Shown here: positions 1 to 9,455 of the stretch, piece after piece
Layout: the number at the start of each line of letters is the position of its first letter
Position numbering within the stretch: position 1 is the first letter of the stretch
Assembly (NCBI RefSeq): GCF_004762035.2
Contig: NZ_SIJK02000008.1
Coordinates: forward strand, 1-64,000
DNA length: 64,000 bases
Source: Candidatus Chloroploca mongolica
Lineage (GTDB): Bacteria; Chloroflexota; Chloroflexia; Chloroflexales; Chloroflexaceae
Direction: 5' to 3'
The notes under the pieces: model-generated
The model's input: only the letters and a program-made list of their open reading frames with translations
What the model was told of the DNA's origin: nothing
Database searches by the model: none
Made by a program: the position numbers and the translations under genes

Positions 1-39
1 CAGGCGAAAACGGCCAGCTTCGCTGGCCGTTTTCGCCTG
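1..39. repeat. Family A palindrome, GCCAGC/GCTGGC core
   Basis: Perfect hairpin, 18-bp arms around a TTC loop, at the very start of the window. The core GGCCAGC-TTC-GCTGGCC recurs in many other intergenic hairpins here, while the outer stem is specific to this site. It probably ends a transcript entering from the left, but that gene is outside the window. Confidence 0.85.
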
Positions 40-116
40 CACAAGCATGATTTTTGGAGCCGCCCCCCCTTTTGCATAACCCCTGTACGGGAGTTGTGCA
101 AAAGGTACAAAACGAC

Positions 117-145
117 TTGACAACTTTTGGCATGCATTGTATAGT
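117..145 (+). promoter_or_regulatory. Promoter of gltB
   Basis: TTGACA at 117-122 and TATAGT at 140-145 are separated by exactly 17 bases, a near-consensus housekeeping (sigma-70-type) promoter. Transcription would begin near 152 and leave a leader of about 140 bases before gltB. Confidence 0.75.
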
Positions 146-160
146 AGCCAACAATACTAT
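141..160. promoter_or_regulatory. Inverted repeat over the gltB -10 and start site
   Basis: ATAGTA (141-146) and TACTAT (155-160) form a 6-bp inverted repeat with an 8-base spacer, overlapping the -10 hexamer and the expected transcription start. The position suits a repressor operator for nitrogen control. The regulator is not known, and the short AT-rich half-sites could arise by chance. Confidence 0.35.
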
Positions 161-192
161 CCGGCAAAACTACCACATCCTAGTGCGACAAT

Positions 193-234
193 GGCGCTCG
201 TCAATTGCTCAGTGATCTGAGTTTGGCGAGCGCC
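193..234 (+). promoter_or_regulatory. Leader hairpin of gltB
   Basis: GGCGCTCG (193-200) pairs with CGAGCGCC (227-234), enclosing a second stem CTCAG-TGAT-CTGAG (208-221). It lies in the untranslated leader and is followed by T-rich sequence (236-250). It could be an attenuator or an RNA-stability structure. No known riboswitch consensus was recognised. Confidence 0.4.
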
Positions 235-291
235 TGTTTGTAGGTTTTTCCTCGGTCCAACGTTTCAACGGTTCGACACTCTACTAGTAAG

Positions 292-3200
292 GTGAATAGC
301 GTGAACAATCTCCCTGCGCGAGTGACTGAGAGTCTGTATGACCCACGCTTTGAGCGTGATGCCTGTGGGATCGGCTTTGTTGCCCGGATTAATGGGCATC
401 CTGGTCACGAGATTCTAGCGATGGCCCTTGAGGCGTTGGGTAATCTTGAGCATCGCGGGGCAGTCGCAGATGATGCCAAGACAGGTGATGGTGCAGGGGT
501 ATTGATTCAGATTCCACGCGAATTTGTGCAACGTGAGTTGCAACGCCTGAATATCGGGGCTGATCCATCCACAGTTGCCCTGGGGATGTTTTTTTTCCCG
601 GCTGACGTTGAGGCCCACGCAGCAGCACGAGCGGTGGTTGCCTGCGAACTCGAGGCCCATAACCTCCGTTTGCTTGGGTGGCGTGAGGTGCCCGTTGATC
701 CCGAGGCACTTGGTGAACGCGCCCGCGAGGCGATGCCAGCCATTGATCAGGCGTTGATTGTCTCGGCCAATGGGCTCGATGAACTGGCTTTTGAACGGAC
801 ACTCTTTATTGCCCGCAAGGCAATGGAGCAGAGTTTTGCCCGCGAGGGGCTCGCAGCCTATGTCCCTTCCCTCTCGTGTCGTACTGTGGTCTATAAGGGT
901 CTGCTGCTGGGAACGACGCTAAAGCAGTTTTATCCCGATCTGAGCGACCCAAGCATGAAGACGGCCCTGGCCGTCTATCATCAGCGCTATTCGACCAATA
1001 CGTTCCCGACCTGGGAGCGCGCCCAGCCCTTTCGCATGCTTTCGCACAACGGCGAGATCAATACGGTGCAGGGCAATGCCAACTGGATGCACGCTCGCCA
1101 GGCGGTGCTGCACCTGCCTGCCGATTTTCTTGAGGTAGCCGTCGATGGGCCGTCAGCCCTCAATCCTGTGCTTGATGATACTGGCTCTGACTCGGGGATG
1201 CTCGATAATACGCTCGAGTTGCTGGTGCTCGCCGGGCGCGATGTTCGCCACGCGCTGGCGATGCTTGTGCCCGAGGCCTGGGAGAAGATTCCTGATATGA
1301 GCCCGGCTCTCCGTGCGTTTTATCAGTACCACGCATGTCTTGTTGAACCCTGGGACGGTCCGGCGGCACTGACCTTCTCGGATGGGCGGATTGTGGGAAC
1401 CTCCCTCGACCGCAATGGTCTGCGTCCGGCCCGCTATATCATCACCGATGATGGCCTGGTGATCTCGGGATCTGAGGTGGGCGCGGTTGCCATTGATGAG
1501 GCGCGCGTTGTCCATAAGGGCAAGCTTGGCCCTGGGCAGATGATTGCCGTCGACACAGCCACCGGGCGCTTCTTTACCGATGAGGAGGTCAAGGAATATC
1601 TGGCCCAGCAGCAGCCGTACGAGGCCTGGGTCGGGCAGCATTTGCGCCGGATGGCCCAGGTGGCCGAAGAGGTTCGCAATGCGGGAGGCGATACGCCTGC
1701 GCTGCCCTATCCCTCGGCGGCAACCCTCCAGCCCTTGCAACAGGCCTTTGGCTATACGAGCGAAGAGTTGAATGTCGTGCTCAAGCCGATGGGCATCACC
1801 GGGCAAGAGCCGGTTGGTTCAATGGGTGATGATACCCCTGCGGCGGTGCTGTCAGAGTTTGAGTTGGGTCGCCCGCTCTTCCAGTATTTCAAGCAGCGTT
1901 TTGCGGAAGTGACCAACCCACCCATCGACTCGCTCCGCGAAGAACTCGTGATGTCGCTGAGTGTCGCGGTTGGTCGTCGGCGCAATCTGCTCGAAGCCAC
2001 CCCTGAACACGCCCATCTGCTCGAACTCAATTCGCCGATCCTGACCGATCGCGAACTCGCCGCGCTGCGGGCAAATGGCGATCCGCTGCTGCCCGTAGCT
2101 ACGGTGTCAGCCCTGATGCCCCTTGGAGCATCGTTGCAGCAGGCCGTCGAGCACCTCTGTGCCAGCGCCGAAAAAGCGGTGCGCAACGGGGCTGCCGTCG
2201 TGATTGTCAGCGATCAGGGCGTTGATGCCGAGCATGCACCGCTTCCAGCCCTGCTCGCCGTGAGTGCCGTCCATCATCACCTGATCCGGACGGGGTTGCG
2301 TACCCTCTGTAGTCTGCTGGCTGAGACCGGTGAAATGCGCGAGGTGCATCATCTGGCTTGTCTCGTTGGGTATGGGGCCGAGGCGGTCAATCCGTATCTC
2401 GCCCTGGCCAGTGTGCGCCAACTCGCCCTCGAGCGCGATGCGGTCAAGCAGCGCGCCAGTGCCCCCATTGGGGCCGATGATCCGCTGATTGCCGCGCCGC
2501 GTGCCCATTCGCTGGGCCTCGAAGCCGAACGCAATGTGATCAAGGCCCTCGAAAAAGGCCTGCTCAAAATTATGTCCAAGATGGGCATCTCGACCCTCGA
2601 TAGCTACTGCGGTGCCCAGATCTTCGAGGCGCTCGGCATTGAACAAGCCCTCGTTGATGTCTGCTTCACCGGGACACCAACGCGCATCGGGGGCATTGGC
2701 TTCGCCCGCCTTGAACAAGATGTGCGTGCCCGCCATTGCAAGGCGTTTGCGTCTGAAGAGCGTGACGGCTTGATGAGCCTGCCACATCCGGGCTTTTACA
2801 AGTACAAGAAGGATGGCGAGTACCACGCCTTTAGTCCGCCGGTGGTACACGCACTGCAGAAGGCCGCGAAAAACCCCTATGCCCTGAACGGCGATAGCCA
2901 CGGTCCGGGGGTGAGTGCCGAAGGCTATGCGATCTATCGTACCTATGCCGATCTGGTCAACGGTCGTCCGGCCACCGATCCGCGCGATTTGCTCGAGTTT
3001 GTGCCTGCTGGTGCGCCGGTGCCCCTTGATGAAGTAGAGTCAATCGAGGCGATTGTGCAGCGCTTCAGTACGGCAGCGATGAGCCACGGGTCAACCAGTA
3101 GTGAGGCCCACGAAACGCTGGCGATTGCGATGAATCGCCTCGGTGGGGCAAGCAATTCGGGGGAAGGTGGAGAGGATGCCGAACGCCTCAAGGACGAGCG

Positions 3201-4950
3201 CAATTCCAAGATCAAGCAGGTTGCCTCGGGACGTTTCGGCGTGACCCCTGGCTACCTCGCAAGTGCCAGTGAATTGCAGATCAAGATGGCGCAGGGTTCT
3301 AAACCCGGTGAAGGTGGGCAACTGCCCGGCCACAAGGTCAATGAGGAGATCGCCCGGATTCGCCATACAGTGCCAGGCGTGGCCTTGATTTCGCCCCCAC
3401 CCCACCACGACATCTATAGCATCGAAGACCTGGCCCAGTTGATCTATGATCTCAAGCAGGTCAATCCTGCCGCACGCGTTTCCGTCAAACTGGTAGCAAC
3501 GTCGGGTGTGGGCACCATTGCCGCCGGTGTCGCCAAAGGCTATGCCGATACGATCCTGATTAGTGGTCACTCGGGTGGTACCGGGGCGTCACCACTCAGC
3601 AGTATCAAGAATGCCGGATTGCCCTGGGAACTAGGCCTCGCCGAAACCCAGCAGACCCTGGTACTCAACGGGTTGCGTGGCCGCGTGCGCCTCCGGGCAG
3701 ATGGGGGCCTCAAGACCGGGCGTGATGTGGTGATCGCCGCGATGCTCGGGGCCGACGAATATTCATTTGGGACAGCCGCACTGGTCGCCGAGGGCTGCAT
3801 TATGGCTCGCGCCTGCCACAATAATACGTGTCCCGTAGGCATTGCGACCCAGCGCACCGAACTGCGCTCGAAGTTCCCAGGCAAACCCGAGATGGTCATG
3901 GCCTTCTTCCGCTATCTCGCCCAGGAAGTGCGTGAGTGGCTCGCGAGCCTGGGGTTGCGCTCGCTTGACGAGGCCATCGGGCGCAGCAACCTGCTCCGGC
4001 AGCGCCAGGTCGGGCATGCTGGCCCCGACTCGCTTGATCTGACGCCGGTGATTGGCACCGCCCACATCGTTCCTGGGGCCGAGCTCAAGCATGGGGGCGA
4101 GCGCAACCCCCTGCCAGCCACCGAGAGCCTCAATGATCGCATTATGCACGATACCCGTGCGGCCCTCGCTGCGCGTGGGCCAGTGACGCTCACCTACCAG
4201 GTTCATAGCCGCGACCGCTCGGTTGGCACGCGGTTGGCCGGGGCTATTGGGCAGATCTATGGCGACAAAGGGCTGCCTCCGTCCACTATCAGGATCAACC
4301 TCCGCGGGAGCGCCGGGCAGAGTTTTGGGGCTTTCAATGCCCCCGGGGTTGACCTGCTCCTGACTGGCGATGCCAACGATTATGTTGGCAAAGGCATGGC
4401 CGGAGGAAGCATCGTCATTGCCCCTGACCCCAAGGCTCGCTTTGCCTCGCACGAAAATGTGATCGCAGGCAATACGCTGCTCTATGGCGCGACCGGGGGC
4501 GAACTCTACGCCGCTGGTCAGGTAGGCGAACGGTTTGCCGTACGCAATTCGGGGGCGGTTGCGGTTGTCGAAGGCGTTGGCGATCACGGGTGTGAGTATA
4601 TGACGGGTGGCGTTGTGGTCATCCTCGGTGGTACCGGACGCAACTTCGGGGCCGGTATGACGGGCGGCATTGCCTATGTGCTCGATGAAGCCGGCCATTT
4701 TGCCCAACGCTACAATCCCCAGTTGATCGAGTTGCGCCCAATGAGTACCCGTGACGAAGCCCAGGTACAGACCTTGATCCGCCGCCATGTCGAGGTGACC
4801 GGAAGCTCGCGGGGCGCGGAAGTCCTCGCCCGCTGGGAGGTCTATCGTAGCCTCTTCCGCGTTGTCGTGCCACGCGACGCCGTGGCAAAGATCGAGAATG
4901 CGAGCGAAGGTACCGAAGAGATCAAATCAGCCTCGGCACGTGCGGCCTGA
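292..4950 (+). CDS. gltB: Glutamate synthase (NADPH) large subunit
   Basis: Cytoplasmic enzyme that takes the amide nitrogen of glutamine and reductively aminates 2-oxoglutarate, giving two glutamates. At 1552 residues it is full length. The class II amidotransferase nucleophile is the Cys in DACGIGF (residue 25), implying a propeptide of about 24 residues. The central and FMN-binding synthase domains occupy roughly residues 480-1230. The 3Fe-4S cysteine motif is ACHNNTCPVGIATQ, near residue 1170, and the GXGXG beta-helix domain fills roughly 1290-1500. GTG at 292 is used as the start; a second GTG at 301 is possible. A strong promoter, an operator-like repeat and a leader hairpin precede it. 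Its partner gltD is not adjacent but lies at 39502-40926 on the other strand. Identification is secure. Confidence 0.98.
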   Translation: MNSVNNLPARVTESLYDPRFERDACGIGFVARINGHPGHEILAMALEALGNLEHRGAVADDAKTGDGAGVLIQIPREFVQRELQRLNIGADPSTVALGMFFFPADVEAHAAARAVVACELEAHNLRLLGWREVPVDPEALGERAREAMPAIDQALIVSANGLDELAFERTLFIARKAMEQSFAREGLAAYVPSLSCRTVVYKGLLLGTTLKQFYPDLSDPSMKTALAVYHQRYSTNTFPTWERAQPFRMLSHNGEINTVQGNANWMHARQAVLHLPADFLEVAVDGPSALNPVLDDTGSDSGMLDNTLELLVLAGRDVRHALAMLVPEAWEKIPDMSPALRAFYQYHACLVEPWDGPAALTFSDGRIVGTSLDRNGLRPARYIITDDGLVISGSEVGAVAIDEARVVHKGKLGPGQMIAVDTATGRFFTDEEVKEYLAQQQPYEAWVGQHLRRMAQVAEEVRNAGGDTPALPYPSAATLQPLQQAFGYTSEELNVVLKPMGITGQEPVGSMGDDTPAAVLSEFELGRPLFQYFKQRFAEVTNPPIDSLREELVMSLSVAVGRRRNLLEATPEHAHLLELNSPILTDRELAALRANGDPLLPVATVSALMPLGASLQQAVEHLCASAEKAVRNGAAVVIVSDQGVDAEHAPLPALLAVSAVHHHLIRTGLRTLCSLLAETGEMREVHHLACLVGYGAEAVNPYLALASVRQLALERDAVKQRASAPIGADDPLIAAPRAHSLGLEAERNVIKALEKGLLKIMSKMGISTLDSYCGAQIFEALGIEQALVDVCFTGTPTRIGGIGFARLEQDVRARHCKAFASEERDGLMSLPHPGFYKYKKDGEYHAFSPPVVHALQKAAKNPYALNGDSHGPGVSAEGYAIYRTYADLVNGRPATDPRDLLEFVPAGAPVPLDEVESIEAIVQRFSTAAMSHGSTSSEAHETLAIAMNRLGGASNSGEGGEDAERLKDERNSKIKQVASGRFGVTPGYLASASELQIKMAQGSKPGEGGQLPGHKVNEEIARIRHTVPGVALISPPPHHDIYSIEDLAQLIYDLKQVNPAARVSVKLVATSGVGTIAAGVAKGYADTILISGHSGGTGASPLSSIKNAGLPWELGLAETQQTLVLNGLRGRVRLRADGGLKTGRDVVIAAMLGADEYSFGTAALVAEGCIMARACHNNTCPVGIATQRTELRSKFPGKPEMVMAFFRYLAQEVREWLASLGLRSLDEAIGRSNLLRQRQVGHAGPDSLDLTPVIGTAHIVPGAELKHGGERNPLPATESLNDRIMHDTRAALAARGPVTLTYQVHSRDRSVGTRLAGAIGQIYGDKGLPPSTIRINLRGSAGQSFGAFNAPGVDLLLTGDANDYVGKGMAGGSIVIAPDPKARFASHENVIAGNTLLYGATGGELYAAGQVGERFAVRNSGAVAVVEGVGDHGCEYMTGGVVVILGGTGRNFGAGMTGGIAYVLDEAGHFAQRYNPQLIELRPMSTRDEAQVQTLIRRHVEVTGSSRGAEVLARWEVYRSLFRVVVPRDAVAKIENASEGTEEIKSASARAA

Positions 4951-5084
4951 TCACGGCAGGCTGATTCTGTGGTATAAATGCGAAGTTCGCGTCTGTTTGC
5001 TGATTGCTCTTCCAGGGAAGGTAGACCCAACGTAGGGTTCACCTGGAAGAGCATTCATATGTGGTAGAGAAGAAAAGGACACGT

Positions 5085-5207
5085 ATGGCCTGGCTTGGTT
5101 TGCTTGTTTTGATGGTGTGTATTGCTGCGCTCCCTGGGATTTCCGTCTACCTCGAGTCAATCCGTTCCAATCAAGCATCTGATCTGCCCGAAGGCGACGC
5201 TTCGTAG
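5085..5207 (+). CDS. Small single-span membrane protein, 40 residues
   Basis: This ORF is below usual length cut-offs. It begins with ATG after a good ribosome-binding site (AAAAGGA, 6 bases away) and encodes a hydrophobic N-terminal stretch (MAWLGLLVLMVCIAALPG) followed by a polar, acidic tail ending ASDLPEGDAS. The stop codon falls at the base of a terminator hairpin (5206-5231), so the unit is compact: ribosome site, coding region, terminator. It lies between gltB and the polysaccharide operon. No family was recognised; the layout resembles known small membrane proteins. The function is unknown, and the call rests on start context and composition only. Confidence 0.55.
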   Translation: MAWLGLLVLMVCIAALPGISVYLESIRSNQASDLPEGDAS

Positions 5208-5231
5208 CTTCTCTGGTGCGCCAGAGAAGCT
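5206..5231 (+). terminator. Hairpin closing the small membrane gene
   Basis: AGCTTCTCTGG-TGCG-CCAGAGAAGCT, an 11-bp perfect stem starting in the stop codon of the 40-residue ORF. No long T-run follows, so termination efficiency is uncertain. Confidence 0.55.
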
Positions 5232-5249
5232 ATGGTACAATAATCTTGC

Positions 5250-5294
5250 CTTCGCTGGAAAAAAACCAGCTACGCTGGTTTTTTTCCAGCGAAG
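5250..5294. repeat. Family A palindrome with T-rich arm
   Basis: 21-bp perfect arms around a TAC loop, with the core ACCAGC-TAC-GCTGGT. One arm carries seven A and the other seven T, so it can work as an intrinsic terminator before the polysaccharide operon. The preceding TATGGTACAAT (5231-5241) also precedes the men terminator near 60401. Confidence 0.8.
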
Positions 5295-5336
5295 ATGTTG
5301 AGTGAGCGGGTGTAAACCCGAAGACAGGAGGCCTGG

Positions 5337-6848
5337 ATGGATCAAAGCATCCGTCACCCTACCGGGCCGACACTGGTTGTGGAGACTGAACAAAAGAGTA
5401 TACGTCGCAGCCGACATTTCACCGCCCTCGGGATGTTGCTCTGGGATCTGGCCCTGATTCTCACGAGTGTGGTTTTTGCCTACTGGTTGCGTTATACGGC
5501 AAACTGGCCTGAACCTTTTGACCGCATTGTTTCAGAAGTAGCAACTCAGAATCAGGTCGAATTTGAGGCTTTTTTGCCAATTTTTTTACCTATGATGGTG
5601 TTGCTTGCCTTCCAGTTTGGTCGGCGTGGGCTCTATCAGCTATCTCCTCGCCTCAGTTTGCTCGATCAAATAGGCATTATTGTGAGCAGTACCCTCACGG
5701 TGATCGCCTTCCTGATTGTGGTCGTCTTTCTCTATAAGCCTTTTTACTATTCACGGCTGATCTTTGCCTTTACCGGGGCAACGATCATCCTGCTCCTCTC
5801 GGTGTGGCGTGTCATCCGTACCGGAGTGCAGCACTGGCAATGGTCACGCGGGATTGGTCAAGAACGGGTACTCGTGGTCGGTGGAAGCGGACTCGGCCAG
5901 GATGTGATGAATGGTATCGTGAGTTCGCCGGGCCTTGGCTATGCGCTCGCTGGCTATCTCAATGATCGTCCGGTCGTTGAAAATGGACGGGCGACTCGCG
6001 TCTATCGGCACCTGGGTGATTTTGATGACCTCGAGCAGGCGATCCGCGCAAGCAACTCGCAACAGGTCATTCTTGCACTGCCCTTCTGGGAACAGGGACG
6101 GTTGCCCGAGTTCGTCATGATCTGTGAGCGCCTCGGGGTCGAGTATCTGCTTGCTCCCGATTTTTATCAACTCAGTTTTGATCGAGTTGATCTGCATCAA
6201 CTCAGTGGCGTGCCCCTCTTGCGGCCCAAAGAGATCCGGTTGCAGGGTATTAATCTGACGATTAAACGGGTGATGGATGTCGCCCTTGTACTTGCCCTTG
6301 CACCTGTGATCCTGATGATCGGGGCGCTTGTGGCCCTGCTGGTGCGGCTTGACTCACATGGGCCAGTGATCTTTCGCCAGCAACGCGTCGGACGAGGGGG
6401 CACGATCTTCAATTGCTATAAGTTTCGTACCATGGTGCCTGATGCCGAGGCGCGCAAAGCTGAACTGGCACACCACAATGATGCCGATGGTCCGCTCTTC
6501 AAAATGCGCGACGATCCCCGCATTACCCGGATCGGACACTTCCTGCGCCGTAGCAGTCTCGATGAACTGCCCCAGCTCTGGAATGTGCTCCGTGGTGAGA
6601 TGAGCCTGATCGGGCCTCGCCCGGCCCTGCCGGACGAAGTCGCACGCTATGAACCATGGCATCGCCGCCGCCTGGAAGTAATGCCTGGCTGCGCTGGCAT
6701 TGTGCAGGCCCTCGGGCGCAGCGATATGTCGTTTGATGAACAGGTGCGGCTCGATATCTATTACGCCGAAAACTGGTCGGTCAGCATGGATATCCGTATT
6801 ATGTTGATGGTAATCCCGGCAGTGATCGGGGGGCGTGGTGCCTACTAA
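5337..6848 (+). CDS. Polyprenyl glycosylphosphotransferase (initiating sugar transferase)
   Basis: Membrane enzyme that would transfer a sugar-1-phosphate to undecaprenyl phosphate, the first step of exopolysaccharide or O-antigen assembly. Four hydrophobic segments (about residues 30-160) come first, then a Rossmann-like CoA_binding_3 domain (about 175-300), a fifth membrane segment (about 320-345) and the bacterial sugar-transferase domain to the C-terminus. Signatures in that last domain include KFRTM (near 362), SLDELPQ (near 417) and GPRP (near 436). The usual KPGITG motif reads MPGCAG here. A strong site AGGAGG precedes ATG 5337. It is the first gene of a four-gene polysaccharide set. 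The sugar specificity cannot be read from sequence. Confidence 0.93.
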   Translation: MDQSIRHPTGPTLVVETEQKSIRRSRHFTALGMLLWDLALILTSVVFAYWLRYTANWPEPFDRIVSEVATQNQVEFEAFLPIFLPMMVLLAFQFGRRGLYQLSPRLSLLDQIGIIVSSTLTVIAFLIVVVFLYKPFYYSRLIFAFTGATIILLLSVWRVIRTGVQHWQWSRGIGQERVLVVGGSGLGQDVMNGIVSSPGLGYALAGYLNDRPVVENGRATRVYRHLGDFDDLEQAIRASNSQQVILALPFWEQGRLPEFVMICERLGVEYLLAPDFYQLSFDRVDLHQLSGVPLLRPKEIRLQGINLTIKRVMDVALVLALAPVILMIGALVALLVRLDSHGPVIFRQQRVGRGGTIFNCYKFRTMVPDAEARKAELAHHNDADGPLFKMRDDPRITRIGHFLRRSSLDELPQLWNVLRGEMSLIGPRPALPDEVARYEPWHRRRLEVMPGCAGIVQALGRSDMSFDEQVRLDIYYAENWSVSMDIRIMLMVIPAVIGGRGAY

Positions 6849-6864
6849 GAGAGGAGCGGGTCTG

Positions 6865-7815
6865 ATGCGTGTGTTAATTACCGGTGCGGCAGGCTTTCTC
6901 GGATCCCATCTATCCGACCGGTTTTTGAGCGAGGGCCATGAGGTGATCGGGATGGATAATCTGATCACCGGAACAACTGATAATATTGCCCATCTAGCCA
7001 ATCATGCTCGTTTCAGCTTTATCAAACACGACGTTACCAACTACATCTATGTCGCCGGCCCGCTTGATGCGATTCTGCACTTTGCCTCGCCTGCGTCACC
7101 GATTGATTATCTGGAATTGCCGATTCAGACGCTGAAGGTCGGTGCCCTCGGTACCCATAAAGCCCTCGGTCTCGCCCGCGATAAGGGGGCCCGTTTCCTG
7201 CTCGCGTCAACCTCTGAGGTCTATGGCGATCCACAGGTGCATCCGCAACCCGAAACCTATTATGGTCATGTGAATCCGGTCGGGCCTCGTGGGGTCTATG
7301 ATGAGGCCAAACGCTTCGCTGAGGCGATAACCATGGCCTATCATACCTACCACGGCCTCGAGACACGCATTGTGCGCATCTTTAATACCTATGGCCCCCG
7401 GATGCGTCTGCGTGATGGACGAGTCGTACCCAATTTTATTGCCCAGGCCCTCAAACGCCAACCCCTGACCCTCTATGGTGATGGGATGCAGACCCGCTCG
7501 TTTCAGTATGTGAGCGATCTGGTCGAGGGGATCTATCGGTTGCTTCTTTCTGATGAGGCCGAACCGGTCAATATTGGCAATCCGGGCGAATTTACGATCA
7601 AGGAGTTTGCCGGGATTGTCAATGAACTGACCGGCAATGAGGCAGGGACCGTGACGAAAGATCTGCGGACACTGGATGATCCACAGGTACGCCAGCCCGA
7701 TATTAGCAAGGCGCGACGCATTCTCGGGTGGGAACCACAGGTAACGTTGAGTGAGGGCCTGGCTTTGACGATTCCCTGGTTTCGGGAGGAATTGCACCGC
7801 CGCAATGAGATCTAG
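6865..7815 (+). CDS. UDP-glucuronate decarboxylase-like NAD-dependent epimerase
   Basis: Short-chain (extended SDR) nucleotide-sugar enzyme of about 316 residues. It has the NAD motif GAAGFLG (7-13), STSE near 115-118, and the active-site YDEAK pair Tyr145/Lys149. The stretch [17 protein letters not shown] closely follows the UDP-glucuronate decarboxylase (UXS, UDP-xylose synthase) pattern. The product would be UDP-xylose for the polysaccharide made by this operon. ATG 6865 is chosen because GAGAGGAG precedes it and the fold begins there; the frame is open upstream to GTG 6835, inside the previous gene. Another nucleotide-sugar dehydratase or epimerase is the alternative. Confidence 0.88.
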   Translation: MRVLITGAAGFLGSHLSDRFLSEGHEVIGMDNLITGTTDNIAHLANHARFSFIKHDVTNYIYVAGPLDAILHFASPASPIDYLELPIQTLKVGALGTHKALGLARDKGARFLLASTSEVYGDPQVHPQPETYYGHVNPVGPRGVYDEAKRFAEAITMAYHTYHGLETRIVRIFNTYGPRMRLRDGRVVPNFIAQALKRQPLTLYGDGMQTRSFQYVSDLVEGIYRLLLSDEAEPVNIGNPGEFTIKEFAGIVNELTGNEAGTVTKDLRTLDDPQVRQPDISKARRILGWEPQVTLSEGLALTIPWFREELHRRNEI

Positions 7816-7842
7816 CGCACGCGGGACAATGGCTTTGATGGT

Positions 7843-9393
7843 ATGACGCATCCGTGGTTCAAGGTTGTAGTCTGGTCGGTGGTCGGCAGCAGTGCGCTCG
7901 CGCTCGCCCTGCTGCCTTTTGCGACCGCAGCATTGTTGCTCTTTGTTCTGCTTGCCATGACCCTGGCGGTGGTTAATCCGGTCTGGATCCTCTATCTGGC
8001 GATCCTCTCGGTACCTGTACAAGAATTGCTGGTGTTGCCAGGCGGGCTTTCGTTGACCCAGACAGCCCTCGTGCTGATGATCGGGGCGTTTGCCCTGCAT
8101 ACGCTGATCCGGCCTGATGATCCCCAGCGCTTCGGGCGGCTCTTGCCCCCACTGGCGCTGTTTGTCTGGACACTCGCGCTATCGGCAGTGGGAACACCTT
8201 ACAACCGTAGCGAGGCGCTGCGTGAAGTCGTGCGCTGGGCCACGGTACCCTTGATCTATCTTTTTGGCCTGCTGATCCTCGATCCGGTGCGCCTGCGCGA
8301 AGACCGGGGATGGGCCGGGGTTAGCTGGCGCATCTGGGGCCTAGTGGCCGCCTTGCTGATTGCCCCGGCTGCAACGGCGCTCGTTGGCCTCGTTCAATAC
8401 TGGTATGGTCTCGGGCCGCCAAGTTTTGCGATTGGTGGCGGAAGAGTGCGTGCATATGGTACGATAGGTCAACCCAATTCATTTGCGGGCTATCTGAACC
8501 AGGCCTGGCCGCTGGCGGTAGGCATGGCTCTCTTTGCCATCGTCGGGTTGATGCGTGGGGCAAGGCGGCTGCCAGCCCTGGTGGCCCTGACAGGGGCTGG
8601 GCTTGCCGGCGGTTTGCTGGTGGCCGGCTTGCTGGCAAGCTTCTCGCGGGGGGGCTGGATCGGGGCCGTCGGGGGTACGCTGGCCCTGGGGGTTGCGACC
8701 GTGATCATGCTGCCTGCCCAACTCCGGCGCATGGTGCGGCAATTGGCCCTGGTTGCGGCCGCTGGATTGATCGGGTTGGCCCTGCTCGGCGGGGGAGGGG
8801 TGCTGCCAGCGACCTTCACCCAGCGAATCGCGAGTCTGACCAATAATCTGCGCCTCTTTGATGCCCGGGGGGTGGCCATTACCCCGGCAAATTTTGCGGT
8901 GGTCGAACGCATGGCGCATCTTCAAGCAGCCTGGCATATGCTGGAACGTTACCCGCTGACCGGGGTTGGGCCGGGTAACTACAGCATTGCGTATGAAGCC
9001 TCGCCGCGTCCGGGGGAACGTCCGATCAGTATTCGGCCCTGGTATGTGTCCCGTGGTCATGCCCATAATTACTATTTACATATTGCCGCCGAAGCGGGTA
9101 TTATTGGTCTGACAGCCTACTTGATTCTCATTGGGATGGTGATCGTTCAGGCGGTGCGTGCGGTACAAACGGCCGAGGGCTGGTTTTGGCAGGGAATTGC
9201 AGCGGGAAGCGTCGGGGTCGTGGGGGCCGTGGCGGCCCATAATCTGTTTGAACATCTGCATGTCCTGAATATGGGCCTGCAGCTCGGTACCATCTGGGCG
9301 TTGCTTGTCCTGGTTGAATGGCATGGCCTCGGCACGTCACAACCAGCGCCAGATCGGGTGCCAGCGGGTAGAAACTGGTTGTATGAGCGTTGA
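7843..9393 (+). CDS. O-antigen ligase / polymerase family membrane protein
   Basis: A 516-residue polytopic membrane protein with at least ten hydrophobic segments. It has a large extracytoplasmic loop (about residues 340-410) containing the pattern ERYPLTGVGPGNY and later RGHAHNYYLHIAAEAGIIGL, typical of the Wzy_C/WaaL ligase family. It would polymerise lipid-linked glycan repeat units or ligate the finished chain to an acceptor outside the membrane. It lies 27 bases after the epimerase in the same direction. The ribosome site is weak. Ligase and polymerase cannot be told apart from sequence. Confidence 0.85.
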   Translation: MTHPWFKVVVWSVVGSSALALALLPFATAALLLFVLLAMTLAVVNPVWILYLAILSVPVQELLVLPGGLSLTQTALVLMIGAFALHTLIRPDDPQRFGRLLPPLALFVWTLALSAVGTPYNRSEALREVVRWATVPLIYLFGLLILDPVRLREDRGWAGVSWRIWGLVAALLIAPAATALVGLVQYWYGLGPPSFAIGGGRVRAYGTIGQPNSFAGYLNQAWPLAVGMALFAIVGLMRGARRLPALVALTGAGLAGGLLVAGLLASFSRGGWIGAVGGTLALGVATVIMLPAQLRRMVRQLALVAAAGLIGLALLGGGGVLPATFTQRIASLTNNLRLFDARGVAITPANFAVVERMAHLQAAWHMLERYPLTGVGPGNYSIAYEASPRPGERPISIRPWYVSRGHAHNYYLHIAAEAGIIGLTAYLILIGMVIVQAVRAVQTAEGWFWQGIAAGSVGVVGAVAAHNLFEHLHVLNMGLQLGTIWALLVLVEWHGLGTSQPAPDRVPAGRNWLYER

Positions 9394-9455
9394 GATGCAC
9401 GAGATGAAGGTGGCGAAGTGGCAGCGAAGCGCGACAGCACAAGGGGTAAATTGAG

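Noticed and set aside
3763-4788. 341-residue minus-strand ORF opposite gltB
   Set aside because: Shadow of the well-supported gltB frame; no ribosome site or family.
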